Numbered from the stretch's first letter, positions 19,565 to 29,874 are shown. The stretch: DNA of 51,420 bases from Accumulibacter sp. (GCF_016789985.1 NZ_JAEUOL010000031.1:1-51420); one strand, 5' to 3'. Made by a program: numbers and translations. The notes: generated from the sequence alone by a model not told the origin.

Positions 19565-20934
19565 GACAGGCCCAGTGCCAGGCGCTGCAGATGCGCGCGC
19601 TCGAGCTTGCCCATGCTGTTGCGCGGCAGGCAGCCGATCCGGCGAATTCGCCGCGGCCGCTTGGCTGCCGGCAGGTGTTGCCGCAGCCACTGGTCGACAA
19701 CGTGTGATTCGGCCGGCCCGACGATCAGTGCGACCAGCGCGTCACCCCACACCGGATCGGCAACAGCCGTCACGGCCACGTCGCTGACGCCGGGACAGGC
19801 GGCCAGACAGTTCTCCACCTCGTGCGGGTGGACATTGACCCCGCCGCTGACCAGCACGTCATCGGCGCGACCAAGAACCGTGAGCCGGCCGGCCGCATCG
19901 AAGCGACCGAGGTCGGCGGTGGGCAACCAGCCATCGTCAAGCCCGTAGCCGCGACGGCGTTGCGGATTGAGATAGCCGGCCATCACCTGCGCGCCCTTCA
20001 AATGGATACGTCCGTCGGCGGCGATCCGCCCCTCCAGTCCCGGCAGAAATTCGCCGACCTGACCCGGCTGCCAATCGTTGCCGGGGCACGTCAAGGTTGC
20101 CGCCTGTGCCGCGCTCTCGCTCATTCCCCAGGTCGGGCAGATCGGCCAACCCGCGGCCAGCGCGGTTTCAAGCAGCGGCCGCGACAGGGCGCCCCCGCCA
20201 ATCAGCGCATGGCGCAAGTCGGCGGGTGGCGACCGGCCGGCCGCCACTTCGAGCAAGCGCGCCAGCATCACCGGCACCAGCGAGATGTGCGTCACCGCGT
20301 GTTGGTGCAGATCGCGCCAGACCGCCGCCGCCGAGAAGCCCTCGTGCAGCAGCAGAGTGGCGCCGGCGCGCAGGCAGCGGTAGAGCAGCGAGATGCCGCC
20401 GATGTGGTACAGCGGCAGGCAACCCAGCCAGACATCACCAGCCGCCAGTGGCAAGCGCCAGTTGGCAGCCGCAGCGGCGGCATCAAGGTTGCCGCGGGTC
20501 AGCATCACGCCCTTCGGCACGCCTGCGCTGCCGCTGGTGGCGATGACCAGAGCCAGATCATCGACCTTGCCGGCAATCGTGCAGGGCGCCGCAAACGAGA
20601 ACCATTCGGCAGGCAATACGGTCAGGCGTCGCAATCGCCCGCCGGCCAAAGCCCGCCAGTGCGCCCAGGCGGCGTCGGGCAGCCGGGGGTCGAGCGGCAG
20701 CAACACCGCTCCGGCGGCGGAACAGGCGAGCGCCGCCAGGGCCAGTTCGACCGGGCCTGCGGCAAACCCGACGATCTCGTCCACCGCCACGCCCTCGCTC
20801 CGCAGAAAGCCACCGCCGTGGCCAGCCAGCTCGGCGAGCTGGCCGTAACTCCAGGCGCCACGCGGCGTCCGCAGGGCCATGAGCGCTGCTTGGTAACGCG
20901 CGCCATGGTCCAGCCAGGAGGCGAGAAGAGTCAT
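19561..20934 (-). CDS. menE: 2-succinylbenzoate-CoA ligase
   Basis: AMP-forming acyl-CoA ligase of 457 residues. The P-loop region is LVIATSGSAGVPKGVMLTRG, followed by the structural motifs LPLYHIGG and TWGMSES and the hinge DLGRFDAAGRLTVLGRADDVLVSGGVNVHP. The C-terminal catalytic lysine is in PRNSMGKLER. In the menE-menF-menD operon it is read as O-succinylbenzoyl-CoA synthetase. It is the promoter-proximal gene; the start codon ATG at 20934 has no strong Shine-Dalgarno. Confidence 0.93.
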   Translation of the reverse strand: MTLLASWLDHGARYQAALMALRTPRGAWSYGQLAELAGHGGGFLRSEGVAVDEIVGFAAGPVELALAALACSAAGAVLLPLDPRLPDAAWAHWRALAGGRLRRLTVLPAEWFSFAAPCTIAGKVDDLALVIATSGSAGVPKGVMLTRGNLDAAAAAANWRLPLAAGDVWLGCLPLYHIGGISLLYRCLRAGATLLLHEGFSAAAVWRDLHQHAVTHISLVPVMLARLLEVAAGRSPPADLRHALIGGGALSRPLLETALAAGWPICPTWGMSESAAQAATLTCPGNDWQPGQVGEFLPGLEGRIAADGRIHLKGAQVMAGYLNPQRRRGYGLDDGWLPTADLGRFDAAGRLTVLGRADDVLVSGGVNVHPHEVENCLAACPGVSDVAVTAVADPVWGDALVALIVGPAESHVVDQWLRQHLPAAKRPRRIRRIGCLPRNSMGKLERAHLQRLALGLS

Positions 20935-21049
20935 CGCCGAACGTCGATCCGCCTGTGCATGGGTCGCAAATTATACGCAGGGAGGCAGCGCCCCACCTTT
21001 GCTGTCGATCAAGAAACGGCGGCACTGGTTGCCGCGATGCGCGCAGTCC

Positions 21050-22330
21050 CTATTCGCCGACACGAATGTCGATCGGCGTCAGCTCTTCGTCGCCAGGCGG
21101 CGATTTCGGTATCGGCCGACCCTCGAAATAGAGCGCGATCTCGCGCTCACGACGGATCTTCAGCCCGCGATGCTCCTTGCCGTGGACCATCGTCCAGCGT
21201 CGCAACTGAAACGGTACACGGTCATGTTCGCCCGCGTTGACCGCCTTGAGCAGAGTCGATTTCTCCAGCTTGGCCGCCCCCACGTTGTACGTGAAATCAC
21301 ACAGGGCGGCATACTGCGCATCATTGAGATTGGTCGTCACCAGGCTCGTCACCGCCCGTTGCGCACGCCGCAGATCCTCGGCCAGCAGTGCCTCGGCTTG
21401 CGCTTCGCTCAGGCCACGGCGCAACGCGGGTTTCTCGCTCCCATCGCAGGCGGCCTTCCTGACCAGGTGACCATGGCCGATGCTGCAATAGCGCTCGACG
21501 TCATTGTACAGACGCGGCACGAAACCTTCGGACAGCTTGGTCAGCCGGATGCCCTTGTCGTTCACGCGGCGCAACCATACGCTCTTCTGCAACTCGCGCT
21601 CCCCCTCGGGTTCGAGCAGAATGCCGGGTGTCAACCGCTCCTCGGGCGGTACGGAGCCCGAGATCGGCGTCAGATCCGGCGCATCACAGGAGGCGCCCGT
21701 TGCACAGACCAGTTCGTAGGTCATGCCGGCAAGTAGCGGCGCAGCTTGTGGAGCGGCCACGAAGCTCCGCGCCGCCAGTTTCTCGAGCTGGCGGCGACCA
21801 TTGGCAGAAAGACCGGCGAACGCTTCCTTCAGCTTGTCTGCCTCGTCGCGCTCGCCCACCCCGCTCTGGTACAGGTCGAGCGGCTCCTGGCTGAGAAAGG
21901 CCGCCACCAGCGTGGCGCCCTGCCGTTTGTCGGCGACCAGATCGAACTTCATCTGCTCGCCCGGAATCGTAAACGGCCCGGCAGGAACGCGATTTTCGCT
22001 GCGATACTGGTTTGGAAACAACACGTTCGCCACGTCATCCGGACTGATGCGGAGCACGTTGAGGTAGCCTTCACGCGGCACATCGACCGTCACCGTCACC
22101 CCCTCTCCTTCCCGGTAGAGGGCCTTGTTCAGACGTACCGACAGCCCCCCGGCCAGGGTGACCGCATCCCCGATGCTGCGCCGAACGAGCGGCCGCGTCG
22201 CAGACGCCGGGTCGCCGCCCGCAATGTCCGGCTGCTTCACCCCTTCCTGCGCCGAAGCGCCCCCGCCAGGCACAAGCAGCAAGCCGATGATGGCGCAGGC
22301 AAACAGTTGTCGACTGACTCCGTGATTCAT
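21050..22330 (-). CDS. Secreted DUF4384 - GH24 lysozyme fusion protein
   Basis: 426 residues from the start MNHGVSRQLF, which has GGGGAG 5 nt upstream. A Sec signal peptide (~1-27, ending GGASAQ) is followed by a DUF4384-like beta domain at ~45-165 (SVRLNKALYREGEGVTVTV; GYLNVLRISPDD; VLFPN) and a ~100-residue linker. The C-terminal ~150 residues are a phage-type GH24 lysozyme: SEGFVPRLYNDVERYCSIGHGH aligns with the T4 lysozyme catalytic order, giving Glu and Asp, with Ser in place of the T4 Thr26. The Cys pair near this site may form a disulphide in the periplasm. No phage genes surround it, so it looks like a host cell-wall hydrolase or effector. Combining DUF4384 with lysozyme is unusual. 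Confidence 0.85.
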   Translation of the reverse strand: MNHGVSRQLFACAIIGLLLVPGGGASAQEGVKQPDIAGGDPASATRPLVRRSIGDAVTLAGGLSVRLNKALYREGEGVTVTVDVPREGYLNVLRISPDDVANVLFPNQYRSENRVPAGPFTIPGEQMKFDLVADKRQGATLVAAFLSQEPLDLYQSGVGERDEADKLKEAFAGLSANGRRQLEKLAARSFVAAPQAAPLLAGMTYELVCATGASCDAPDLTPISGSVPPEERLTPGILLEPEGERELQKSVWLRRVNDKGIRLTKLSEGFVPRLYNDVERYCSIGHGHLVRKAACDGSEKPALRRGLSEAQAEALLAEDLRRAQRAVTSLVTTNLNDAQYAALCDFTYNVGAAKLEKSTLLKAVNAGEHDRVPFQLRRWTMVHGKEHRGLKIRREREIALYFEGRPIPKSPPGDEELTPIDIRVGE

Positions 22331-22680
22331 CTTTCTCCCCTTGTGGCAACCCGTGTCGTTGGCTCTGATCCGCACAAGTATAGCGACGCCACGCGAAAGC
22401 CCCAACAGCAAGCCTCGTGCAGGGTGCAGCGAGCCTGTCCGCAACGCGTGATCAATGAATCAGGCAGTCGTCGGACAGTCCCCGTTCGGGCTGGGACACC
22501 GCCGCCAGCCCGGAAGCGTGCCGCGACAGGATCTGGCCAAATGTCACATGGCCATCGACGCACATCGCCCGTGCGTTACACTTGCCCGATGCGCCGACAT
22601 CATCCCCTCGAGGCTCCCTGGCTCGCCGCCCCCGCCGGCTGGGTGGGCCAACCGATCCAGGCACTGTCCGGGAAAACCCG
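22331..22680. other. Divergent intergenic region, lysozyme / cupin genes
   Basis: 350 bp without a supported gene. A plausible minus-strand promoter for the lysozyme is TATACT at 22377-22382 with TTGGGG at 22400-22405, 17 bp apart. For the cupin gene (plus) no clear promoter is visible; a frame open upstream of its ATG has no family resemblance. Confidence 0.45.
22377..22405 (-). promoter_or_regulatory. Candidate sigma70 promoter of the lysozyme gene
   Basis: Minus-strand -35 TTGGGG and -10 TATACT are separated by 17 bp, 47 bp upstream of the start codon. The -10 is good (5 of 6) and the -35 is weak (3 of 6). Confidence 0.4.
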
Positions 22681-23037
22681 ATGAAAACCAGCTATCACGA
22701 CATCCCCGTCCATATCACCAAGGACGGCTCCGAGATCCGGGAACTGATGCATCCGGCCGTTCATGGAAATCAGCGCCAGAGTCTCGCCGAGGCAGTCATC
22801 CAGCCGGGCCAGCAAACGCTGCTGCATCGCCACCCGGTCAGCGAGGAGCTTTACCACGTGACAAGTGGCAGCGGGCTGTTGAGCCTGGGCAGCGAGACGC
22901 TGAGCATCGCGGTCGGTGACACCGTGCTGATCCCGCCGGGAACACCGCACAGGGTGCTCGCGACCGGCATCGAGGCCCTCCACCTGCTGTGCTGCTGTAG
23001 CCCCGCCTATCGCCACGAGGACACCGAGTTGCTGTGA
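22681..23037 (+). CDS. Cupin domain protein
   Basis: 118-residue single-domain cupin starting MKTSYHDIPV. Cupin motif 1 is TLLHRHPVSEELYHVTSGSG with the metal-binding His-x-His and Glu, and motif 2 is GDTVLIPPGTPHRV with the third His. The fold often binds a divalent metal and serves as a small dioxygenase, isomerase or sensor; the substrate cannot be told from sequence. The start was chosen because the preceding in-frame codons are Arg/Pro-rich and unrelated to cupins. A CCC tail and CCCSPAY near the C-terminus contain three successive cysteines, an unusual feature. Confidence 0.88.
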   Translation: MKTSYHDIPVHITKDGSEIRELMHPAVHGNQRQSLAEAVIQPGQQTLLHRHPVSEELYHVTSGSGLLSLGSETLSIAVGDTVLIPPGTPHRVLATGIEALHLLCCCSPAYRHEDTELL

Positions 23038-23204
23038 GCGACCTGCACCAGGCAGCAAGGGAACTCTCCGGCGGCCACGAGGTGCCCGGCAACCGGCCGG
23101 TGCCGGCCTGGCCGAGGCAGGCGCCAATCCGCAGCGGAGCGCCGCCCGGTAGTAGAGCCTGTTTTGTAGCATAATCCTGCGGAAACTCCGGACCCGAGGC
23201 CCGC

Positions 23205-25124
23205 TTGATCAAGTTCGTCGACCCAGACCGCTATGTTTCGATGAAGGCAACGGGCAAGCTGCCTTCGCCGAAGGGCGTTGCCTTTTCAATCATCAAACTG
23301 CTGCAGCGCGACGATTTCCGGGTATCCGACCTGGTACAACTGGTGCAATCGGACCCGGCGATCGCCGGGCGCCTGCTCAAGTTCGCCAACGCCGCCGCCT
23401 TTGGCCGCACCCGGCCAATCGTCTCGCTGCAACGCGCCATCGTTGCCCTCGGTGCCTTCCGTGTGCGCGACCTGGTGATCGGTCTTTCGGTGATGCACAG
23501 CCATACCAGCGGTCAATGCACGGCGTTCGACTACGCGGCATTCTGGGGACACTCGCTGGCCACCGGCATCGCCTGCCAGGAACTCGCCCATTTTGCGCAG
23601 ATTTCAAGCGAGGAGCTGTTCACGGTCGGCTTGCTGGCACGCGTCGGCGAGCTGGCCATGGCCTCGCTCTACCCCGATGAATACGCGGTCGTGCTGCGCC
23701 AGGCAAAGGAAAGGAACCAGAATCTGGCAGCACTCGAAGAGGAATGTTTCGCCATGGATCACCAGCAGCTCGGCGCCACGATGCTCGCCGAATGGGGGCT
23801 GCCGGAGATGCTGATCCAGGCCGCCTACCATCATGAACAACCCGATGTCGCAGGTTTTCGCGACGGCTCGCGCGTCCAGACGCTGACCCACTCGTTGCAC
23901 TTCGCCCGCGCCCTTTCCGAAGTCTGCATGGCCGACGAAGAAAGCCGCTGGAGCCTGCTGCCCGGGCTCCTGACGCGCGCCGCACGGCTCGGCATCAGCG
24001 GTGACGCACTGAACGACATGGTCGACCGGATGGTCCGCCGCTGGCGCGAATGGGGCGTCATGCTGCAGGTGCGCACTCAGGAAATACCGCCTTTTGCCGA
24101 GATTCTTGCGGCTAGCCCACCCACCCGGCGAGTCAGCTCTCCCAGTCAGGAACCCGATGGCAAGACGCCGTCGCCGCGCCTGCACGTCCAGTTGGTCGGC
24201 ATCCCGGTGGCGGAACTGCCCAGCCTGATGCAGCAGATCGAGAGTCTGGGTCACCAACCGGTGCTGGTCGACAGCAATATCGAAGACCTCAAGCAGGTGT
24301 TGCGTCAGCCGGCCCAGATCGTGATTGCCGACATGGCGATGCCCGGGCTGAAACCGGCAGTGTTCTGCCGCATCCTGCGCCAGACAGCTGCCGGCAAGGA
24401 GAGCTACGCACTCCTGCTGGCCTCACCGGGCAGCGAAGCGCACATTCTCGAAGCCATCGACGCCGGCGCCGACGACGTCCTGGTCAAACCGGTGAGCATC
24501 CAGACCCTGCGCGTGCGCCTCAACACGGCAACCCGCATGCTGCTGCTGCGCGAAGAAATCCAGCGCGAGCGGCGCGGCATCATGCGTTCGACCGATGAGT
24601 TCGCGGTCGCTCACAAGCGCCTGCTGCAGGAAGCGCTCACCGACGCCCTGACGCAACTGCCGAATCGTCGTCACGGCCTCGACTACCTCGCCTCGGAATG
24701 GGCATTTGCCCAGTCCAACAGCCTGCCGATGGCTTGCCTGCTGCTCGATATCGACCACTTCAAGCAGATCAACGACACTCACGGCCATGCCGCCGGTGAC
24801 GCCGTCCTGCGCCAGCTCGCCGACCTGCTGAAGCGCGCCTCACGGGTCGAGGATCTGGTGTTTCGCTACGGTGGCGAAGAATTCGCAGCCGTGCTGCCCA
24901 ATGCCAGCGCGCGCGCCGCCGTCCAGATCGCCGAGCGAATCCGCACGGTGGTCGAGAAATACACCTTTCTCTGGAATCATCAGTCAATCCCGATCACCCT
25001 GAGCATCGGGGTCGCCAACCTGAGCAGCGGCGACAAGGACAGTCAGGCGCTGATCCAGGCCGCCGACGCAGCGCTCTACGAGGCCAAGCGAGGCGGGCGC
25101 AACCGCGTCGTGGTCGCCGCCTGA
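23205..25124 (+). CDS. HDOD - receiver - GGDEF diguanylate cyclase
   Basis: 639 residues in three modules. The N-terminal HDOD domain (~15-215: FRVSDLVQLVQSDPAIAGRLLKFAN, LGAFRVRDLV, GLLARVGELAM) is followed by a receiver domain (~325-445) with a likely phosphoacceptor Asp in QIVIADMAMPG and Lys in VLVKPVS. A C-terminal GGDEF domain ends the protein. The cyclase loop is intact GGEEF at 556-560, with the I-site R547-VE-D550 exactly five residues before, and the entry motif TDALTQLPNRR, so it should be an active, product-inhibited diguanylate cyclase. The start is TTG with GAGG 7-10 nt upstream; an ATG 12 codons in is an alternative. A -10-like CATAAT lies at 23170-23175. Confidence 0.9.
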   Translation: MIKFVDPDRYVSMKATGKLPSPKGVAFSIIKLLQRDDFRVSDLVQLVQSDPAIAGRLLKFANAAAFGRTRPIVSLQRAIVALGAFRVRDLVIGLSVMHSHTSGQCTAFDYAAFWGHSLATGIACQELAHFAQISSEELFTVGLLARVGELAMASLYPDEYAVVLRQAKERNQNLAALEEECFAMDHQQLGATMLAEWGLPEMLIQAAYHHEQPDVAGFRDGSRVQTLTHSLHFARALSEVCMADEESRWSLLPGLLTRAARLGISGDALNDMVDRMVRRWREWGVMLQVRTQEIPPFAEILAASPPTRRVSSPSQEPDGKTPSPRLHVQLVGIPVAELPSLMQQIESLGHQPVLVDSNIEDLKQVLRQPAQIVIADMAMPGLKPAVFCRILRQTAAGKESYALLLASPGSEAHILEAIDAGADDVLVKPVSIQTLRVRLNTATRMLLLREEIQRERRGIMRSTDEFAVAHKRLLQEALTDALTQLPNRRHGLDYLASEWAFAQSNSLPMACLLLDIDHFKQINDTHGHAAGDAVLRQLADLLKRASRVEDLVFRYGGEEFAAVLPNASARAAVQIAERIRTVVEKYTFLWNHQSIPITLSIGVANLSSGDKDSQALIQAADAALYEAKRGGRNRVVVAA

Positions 25125-25203
25125 GCAAGAGCGGACGCCAAGCCGGTGCGGCCGGGATGCCTGAATGCCCGCCCGAGCCCAGCGCAGGGCACCGAACGCG
25201 GCG

Positions 25204-26067
25204 TCAGGCGAGCAGCGCTGCGGCGTGATGACGCAAGTGGTCGTCGATGAAACTGGCAATGAAATAGTAGCTGTGGTCGTAGCCTGTCTGCAGGCGCAGG
25301 GTCAGCGGATGCCGCGCGACGGCGCAGGCCTGGCGCAGGGCCTCCGGCCGGAGCTGCGTCGCGAGAAAATCGTCGGCGGTGCCCTGGTCAACCAGCAAGG
25401 GCAGGCGTTCGCTCGCCATCGCGATGAGTTCGCAGGCGTCCCACTCCATCCAGGCCGCACGGTCGGCGCCCAGATAATGGGTGAACGCCTTTTCCCCCCA
25501 GGGACAGGCGAGCGGATGGCAGATCGGCGCGAAGGCGGAGAGCGAGCGATAGCGGCCCGGGTTGCGCAGCGCACACACCAGGGCACCGTGGCCACCCATC
25601 GAATGACCGCTGATGGCGCGGCATGCGTCGATTGGCAGACTGGCCTCGACCAGTTGCGGCAGCTCGTGCACGACGTAATCGTGCATCCGGTAGTGTCTGG
25701 CCCATGGCTCCCGGGTCGCGTTCAGGTAGAAGCCGGCACCGTGACCGAAATCCCATGCGCCGTCCGGGTCGCCGGGCACCTCGACGCCCCGCGGGCTGGT
25801 ATCGGGCACCACCAGAGCGATGCCAAGTTCGGCGGCAAGTCGCAGCGCACCCGCTTTCTGCATGAAGTTCTCGTCGCTGCAGGTCAGGCCTGACAGCCAG
25901 TAGAGCGCCGGTACCGGCCGGCGTTCTGCCTGCGGCGGCAGATAGACGGCAAAGACCATGTCACAGCTCAGGCTGGCCGAGCGGTGACGATAACGCCGGT
26001 GCCAGCCGCCAAAGCAGCGATTGACACCCACCTCCTCCAGGCTTCGTGCCGCTTCGGACATCGCCAT
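25204..26067 (-). CDS. fghA: S-formylglutathione hydrolase
   Basis: Serine esterase that hydrolyses S-formylglutathione to formate and glutathione. The nucleophile elbow is [10 protein letters not shown]; the esterase-D family opening [28 protein letters not shown] and the [18 protein letters not shown]-terminus with the catalytic His are all present. 287 residues is standard (E. coli YeiG/FrmB ~278). Its ATG immediately follows the frmA stop codon, so the two glutathione-dependent formaldehyde detoxification steps are translated together; a second ATG two codons in is possible. Confidence 0.95.
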   Translation of the reverse strand: MAMSEAARSLEEVGVNRCFGGWHRRYRHRSASLSCDMVFAVYLPPQAERRPVPALYWLSGLTCSDENFMQKAGALRLAAELGIALVVPDTSPRGVEVPGDPDGAWDFGHGAGFYLNATREPWARHYRMHDYVVHELPQLVEASLPIDACRAISGHSMGGHGALVCALRNPGRYRSLSAFAPICHPLACPWGEKAFTHYLGADRAAWMEWDACELIAMASERLPLLVDQGTADDFLATQLRPEALRQACAVARHPLTLRLQTGYDHSYYFIASFIDDHLRHHAAALLA

Positions 26068-27255
<1,188 letters not shown>

Positions 27256-27289
27256 TCAACAACTGACCAGCAACGCCGGACCCCGGCAA

Positions 27290-27739
27290 TCAGTGCAAAT
27301 CGCCCGACTTGAGGCGTGCCAGGCGAAATACCTCGATCCCCTCGTCCAGCAGCTCTTGGTACTCCTCGGCAGTCGCCACACCCCGGATCGAGCGCTCGGG
27401 CGCTTCAACATAGTGAATTTTCCTCGCCTCCTCCGCAAATTCCTCACCAACGTCCTCACAATTCGCGAGCAGCATTTCGGTCAGCCGCCGAAAGGCGGTC
27501 AGTGCCCCGGCGCGCATATCGGGTAGCGGGGGCAGCGTCATCGGTTGGAGTGCCGTGGGGTTCTCGATTGTGGTCGACCGACCAACATGGACGGTGGACG
27601 GAACCCGACGAATTTCCGGTGAGCCGCAATGCGGACAGTCGACCAAGCCTGCGGCAAGCTGGCTATCAAAATGCTCACGCGAGCGAAACCAGCCCTCGAA
27701 ACGATGGTCGTGTTGGCAGGCAAGGTCATAAATGATCAT
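27290..27739 (-). CDS. DUF1178 family protein
   Basis: 149-residue protein starting MIIYDLACQHDHRFEGWF, the signature opening of DUF1178. A CxxC pair is visible in VDCPHCGSPEIRRVPS, suggesting a small zinc-ribbon. The rest includes ALTAFRRLTEMLLANCEDVGEEFAEEARKI, a helical segment conserved in the family. The family is common in proteobacteria and has no established function. The frame runs open upstream through a tRNA gene and so the first in-frame Met before the conserved start was not used. Confidence 0.9.
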   Translation of the reverse strand: MIIYDLACQHDHRFEGWFRSREHFDSQLAAGLVDCPHCGSPEIRRVPSTVHVGRSTTIENPTALQPMTLPPLPDMRAGALTAFRRLTEMLLANCEDVGEEFAEEARKIHYVEAPERSIRGVATAEEYQELLDEGIEVFRLARLKSGDLH

Positions 27740-27780
27740 CGAAGCCCAGAGCAGGCAGCTCACAGTAAGGGGTGGGGGGG

Positions 27781-27867
27781 TGGTACCCGGAGCCGGGGTC
27801 GAACCGGCACAGCCGCAAAGCCGGGGGATTTTAAGTCCCCTGTGTCTACCTATTCCACCATCCGGGC
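27781..27867 (-). tRNA. tRNA-Leu (anticodon TAA)
   Basis: Minus-strand class II tRNA. The acceptor GCCCGGA pairs with TCCGGGT (G-U first pair), followed by discriminator A and encoded CCA. Anticodon stem GGGGA/TCCCC with loop CTTAAAA gives anticodon TAA (Leu, reading UUA/UUG). It has a long variable arm and T-loop GGTTCGACCCC. It lies between the DUF1178 gene and tRNA-Gly. Confidence 0.96.
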
Positions 27868-27900
27868 GACGCAATTCATTATACCTGCCCGAAAATTGAA

Positions 27901-27930
27901 GAAGGGAAAGTGCCTGCGCACTTTCCCTTC
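27901..27930 (-). terminator. Hairpin downstream of tRNA-Gly
   Basis: A perfect 13-bp inverted repeat (GAAGGGAAAGTGC / GCACTTTCCCTTC) with a 4-nt loop. On the minus strand it directly follows tRNA-Gly and is followed by TTCAATTTTCG, a modest T-rich tail, so it probably terminates or processes the tRNA-Gly transcript. Confidence 0.7.
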
Positions 27931-27936
27931 GGGATC

Positions 27937-28012
27937 TGGAGCGGGAAAAGAGTCTCGAACTCTCGACCTATACCTTGGCAAGGTATCGCTCTACCAACTG
28001 AGCTATTCCCGC
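27937..28012 (-). tRNA. tRNA-Gly (anticodon GCC)
   Basis: Minus-strand 76-nt tRNA with acceptor GCGGGAA/TTCCCGC, discriminator T and encoded CCA. D-arm is AGCTCAGTTGGTAGAGC; anticodon stem ATACC/GGTAT with loop TTGCCAA gives GCC (Gly, GGC/GGU). The T-arm GAGAGTTCGAGACTC is canonical. It is followed by a perfect 13-bp hairpin and then tRNA-Leu. Confidence 0.97.
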
Positions 28013-28169
28013 AAAAAACCTGACGCCATCTTTCAGCCTTTCCGACACCTCGATCAAACCGGGGACCAAAAGCAGCAGCGGCGGCGATTATCCTGCAGGC
28101 TGGCGAATCCTGTCAACCCTGATGGCGCTGCCAACGGCGCAGAGCCGCATTCGGCCCGACGATCCTGCC

Positions 28170-28745
28170 TCAGTTGAGGCTGCTGCTCCGCCAGTACTTG
28201 GTTCCGGTGAGCGTCGTCTCGAACATCAGGCCGTTCTTGGCCAGACCATATTTCTCCACCTGCTCCCCGAAATCGCCGCCGGCCGCCGCGCTTGCCCCCT
28301 TTTCGGCCACCGACACCGCGGCTGTGCCACCGCCACCGAACTCCCAGCCGTGCTCCACGAAGTAATCGAAGGATTGCTGTGTCTTGAAGATCAGCAACAG
28401 GCGAACATCCTTGACACCAAGCCCGAGGCCCGCCGAAGCCTGCCCCATGTTCATGAAGGTTTCCTTCCTGTTGCGCTTGTTGACCGCGATGCCGCTGCCA
28501 CCCGCGCCCCCCACGAAGAAGATGGTGACCCCATAGTCGGTGAACACCGCATAGCCAGGCGCTGCCGCAACTTTCGCCTTGAGCTCGGGTTTCTGCCTGT
28601 AGATGGCAGCCAGCGCCTGATCGCGCATGCTGCGGATTTCGGCGCGCTCCTTGGCGATCTTCGCCTTGTCTTCGGCGAGCGCCGGGCCCCAGGTAAAACC
28701 GATGGTCAGGCAGGCAAGCAGGCAGCGGAACAGAAGCTGTTTCAT
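28170..28745 (-). CDS. SYLF-domain (YSC84-like) exported protein
   Basis: 191 residues from the start MKQLLFRCLL, which has AAAGGAA upstream. A Sec signal peptide (~1-24, ending PALA-ED) leads to a helical N-terminal segment and a SYLF-like core at ~60-185, with KAAPGYAVF-type opening (KVAAAPGYAVFTDYGV), GIAVNKRNRKETFMNMGQA and GLGLGVKDVRLLLIFK. The family binds lipids in eukaryotes and has no fixed bacterial role; a periplasmic or outer-membrane-associated protein is likely. The gene is divergent from the CsgG-like lipoprotein gene, with 256 bp between. Confidence 0.88.
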   Translation of the reverse strand: MKQLLFRCLLACLTIGFTWGPALAEDKAKIAKERAEIRSMRDQALAAIYRQKPELKAKVAAAPGYAVFTDYGVTIFFVGGAGGSGIAVNKRNRKETFMNMGQASAGLGLGVKDVRLLLIFKTQQSFDYFVEHGWEFGGGGTAAVSVAEKGASAAAGGDFGEQVEKYGLAKNGLMFETTLTGTKYWRSSSLN

Positions 28746-29001
28746 CGGAAACGTTCCTTTCGACAAAGAAGTGGATGGCCCGGCCCGACAGCCGGAGGCA
28801 AAGGCAGCGGTGCGGCAGACCCCGGCCCGCCACTGGAGTATAGAGCCCCATCGCCGGCCGTCAATCGACTTTGCACCGCGCACGAAGTGACGCCGGTTCG
28901 GTGTCGCCGCGGATTTTTGGCATAATGCCTGCCCATGCAGGATCGCTGGCGATGGTCGGCGACCCTTGATGCAACCACAACCGGATTGAGAGGAGAAACG
29001 A

Positions 29002-29874
29002 ATGTCCTTGTCGAGTTCGCACCGGCCAGCCCGGATTGTCCTGGCTGCCGTCACCACCGCGCTGCTTGGCGCCTGCTCCAACATGCAGATGGGTTCGCCG
29101 GATGCCAAGACCACGGCTACCGGCTCAGCCGGTGGCGCCAACGCCGAGAACGCCAATAGCCAGCTCGAGAAGTGCAGCAGTTCCCTCGGCACGGTCGCCG
29201 TCTACGAGGATACGAATGCGCCCTGGTATGGCTACCTGACCGGGCAGATGAAACTCGGTTCGACCAGTCCGGTTCTCAAGTTGTTGATCCAGCAATCGAA
29301 CTGTTTTGTCGTCGTCGACCGCGGGCGCGCCATGAACAACATGATGCAGGAACGTGCGCTGGACCAGAGCGGTGAGCTGCGCAAGGGCTCGAAGTTCGGC
29401 AAGGGTCAGATGGTTTCGGCAGACTACACCATGAGCCCGACCATCACCTTCAGCAACAACAATGCAGGAGGCATGGGCGCCGGCCTGGGTGGCTACAGCG
29501 GACGGGCCGGCGTGCTGGGCGCCTTCGCCGGCAGCATGAACGTCAAGGAAGCCAGCACCCTCCTCACCCTGGTCGACAACCGCTCCGGCGTGCAACTGGC
29601 GGCGGCGGAAGGCAGTGCCAAGAACATGGATTTCGGTGCGATGGGCGCCCTGTTTGGCGGTGGCCTCGGTGCCGGGGGAGGCGGCTACGCCAATACCGCC
29701 GAAGGCAAGGTCATCGTCGCAGCCTTTACCGACTCTTACAACAATCTGGTCCGGGCCGTGCGCAACTACAAGGCGCAGGAGGTCAAGGGCGGCCTGGGCA
29801 CCGGCGGACAATTGGGCGTGCAGGGCGCCGCCGAGGCACAGGGTTCGACCGCCAAGCGCAAGAAGCCGCAGTAG
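29002..29874 (+). CDS. CsgG-like outer-membrane lipoprotein
   Basis: 290 residues with a lipoprotein signal ending LLGAC (Cys25). After a Ser/Ala/Asn-rich linker, the core at ~57-255 has the CsgG-family pattern: LGTVAVYED, VLKLLIQQSNCFVVVDRGRAMNNMMQERAL, a YTMSPTITFSNNN strand, LTLVDNRSGVQLAAAEGSA and VVAAFTDSYNNLVRAV. Gly-rich insertions (~150-175 and 215-235) interrupt the core. The relation to curli export CsgG is at the fold level; no csgA/B/E/F genes are nearby, so the exported substrate is unknown. The start has AGGAG 7 nt upstream. Confidence 0.82.
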   Translation: MSLSSSHRPARIVLAAVTTALLGACSNMQMGSPDAKTTATGSAGGANAENANSQLEKCSSSLGTVAVYEDTNAPWYGYLTGQMKLGSTSPVLKLLIQQSNCFVVVDRGRAMNNMMQERALDQSGELRKGSKFGKGQMVSADYTMSPTITFSNNNAGGMGAGLGGYSGRAGVLGAFAGSMNVKEASTLLTLVDNRSGVQLAAAEGSAKNMDFGAMGALFGGGLGAGGGGYANTAEGKVIVAAFTDSYNNLVRAVRNYKAQEVKGGLGTGGQLGVQGAAEAQGSTAKRKKPQ

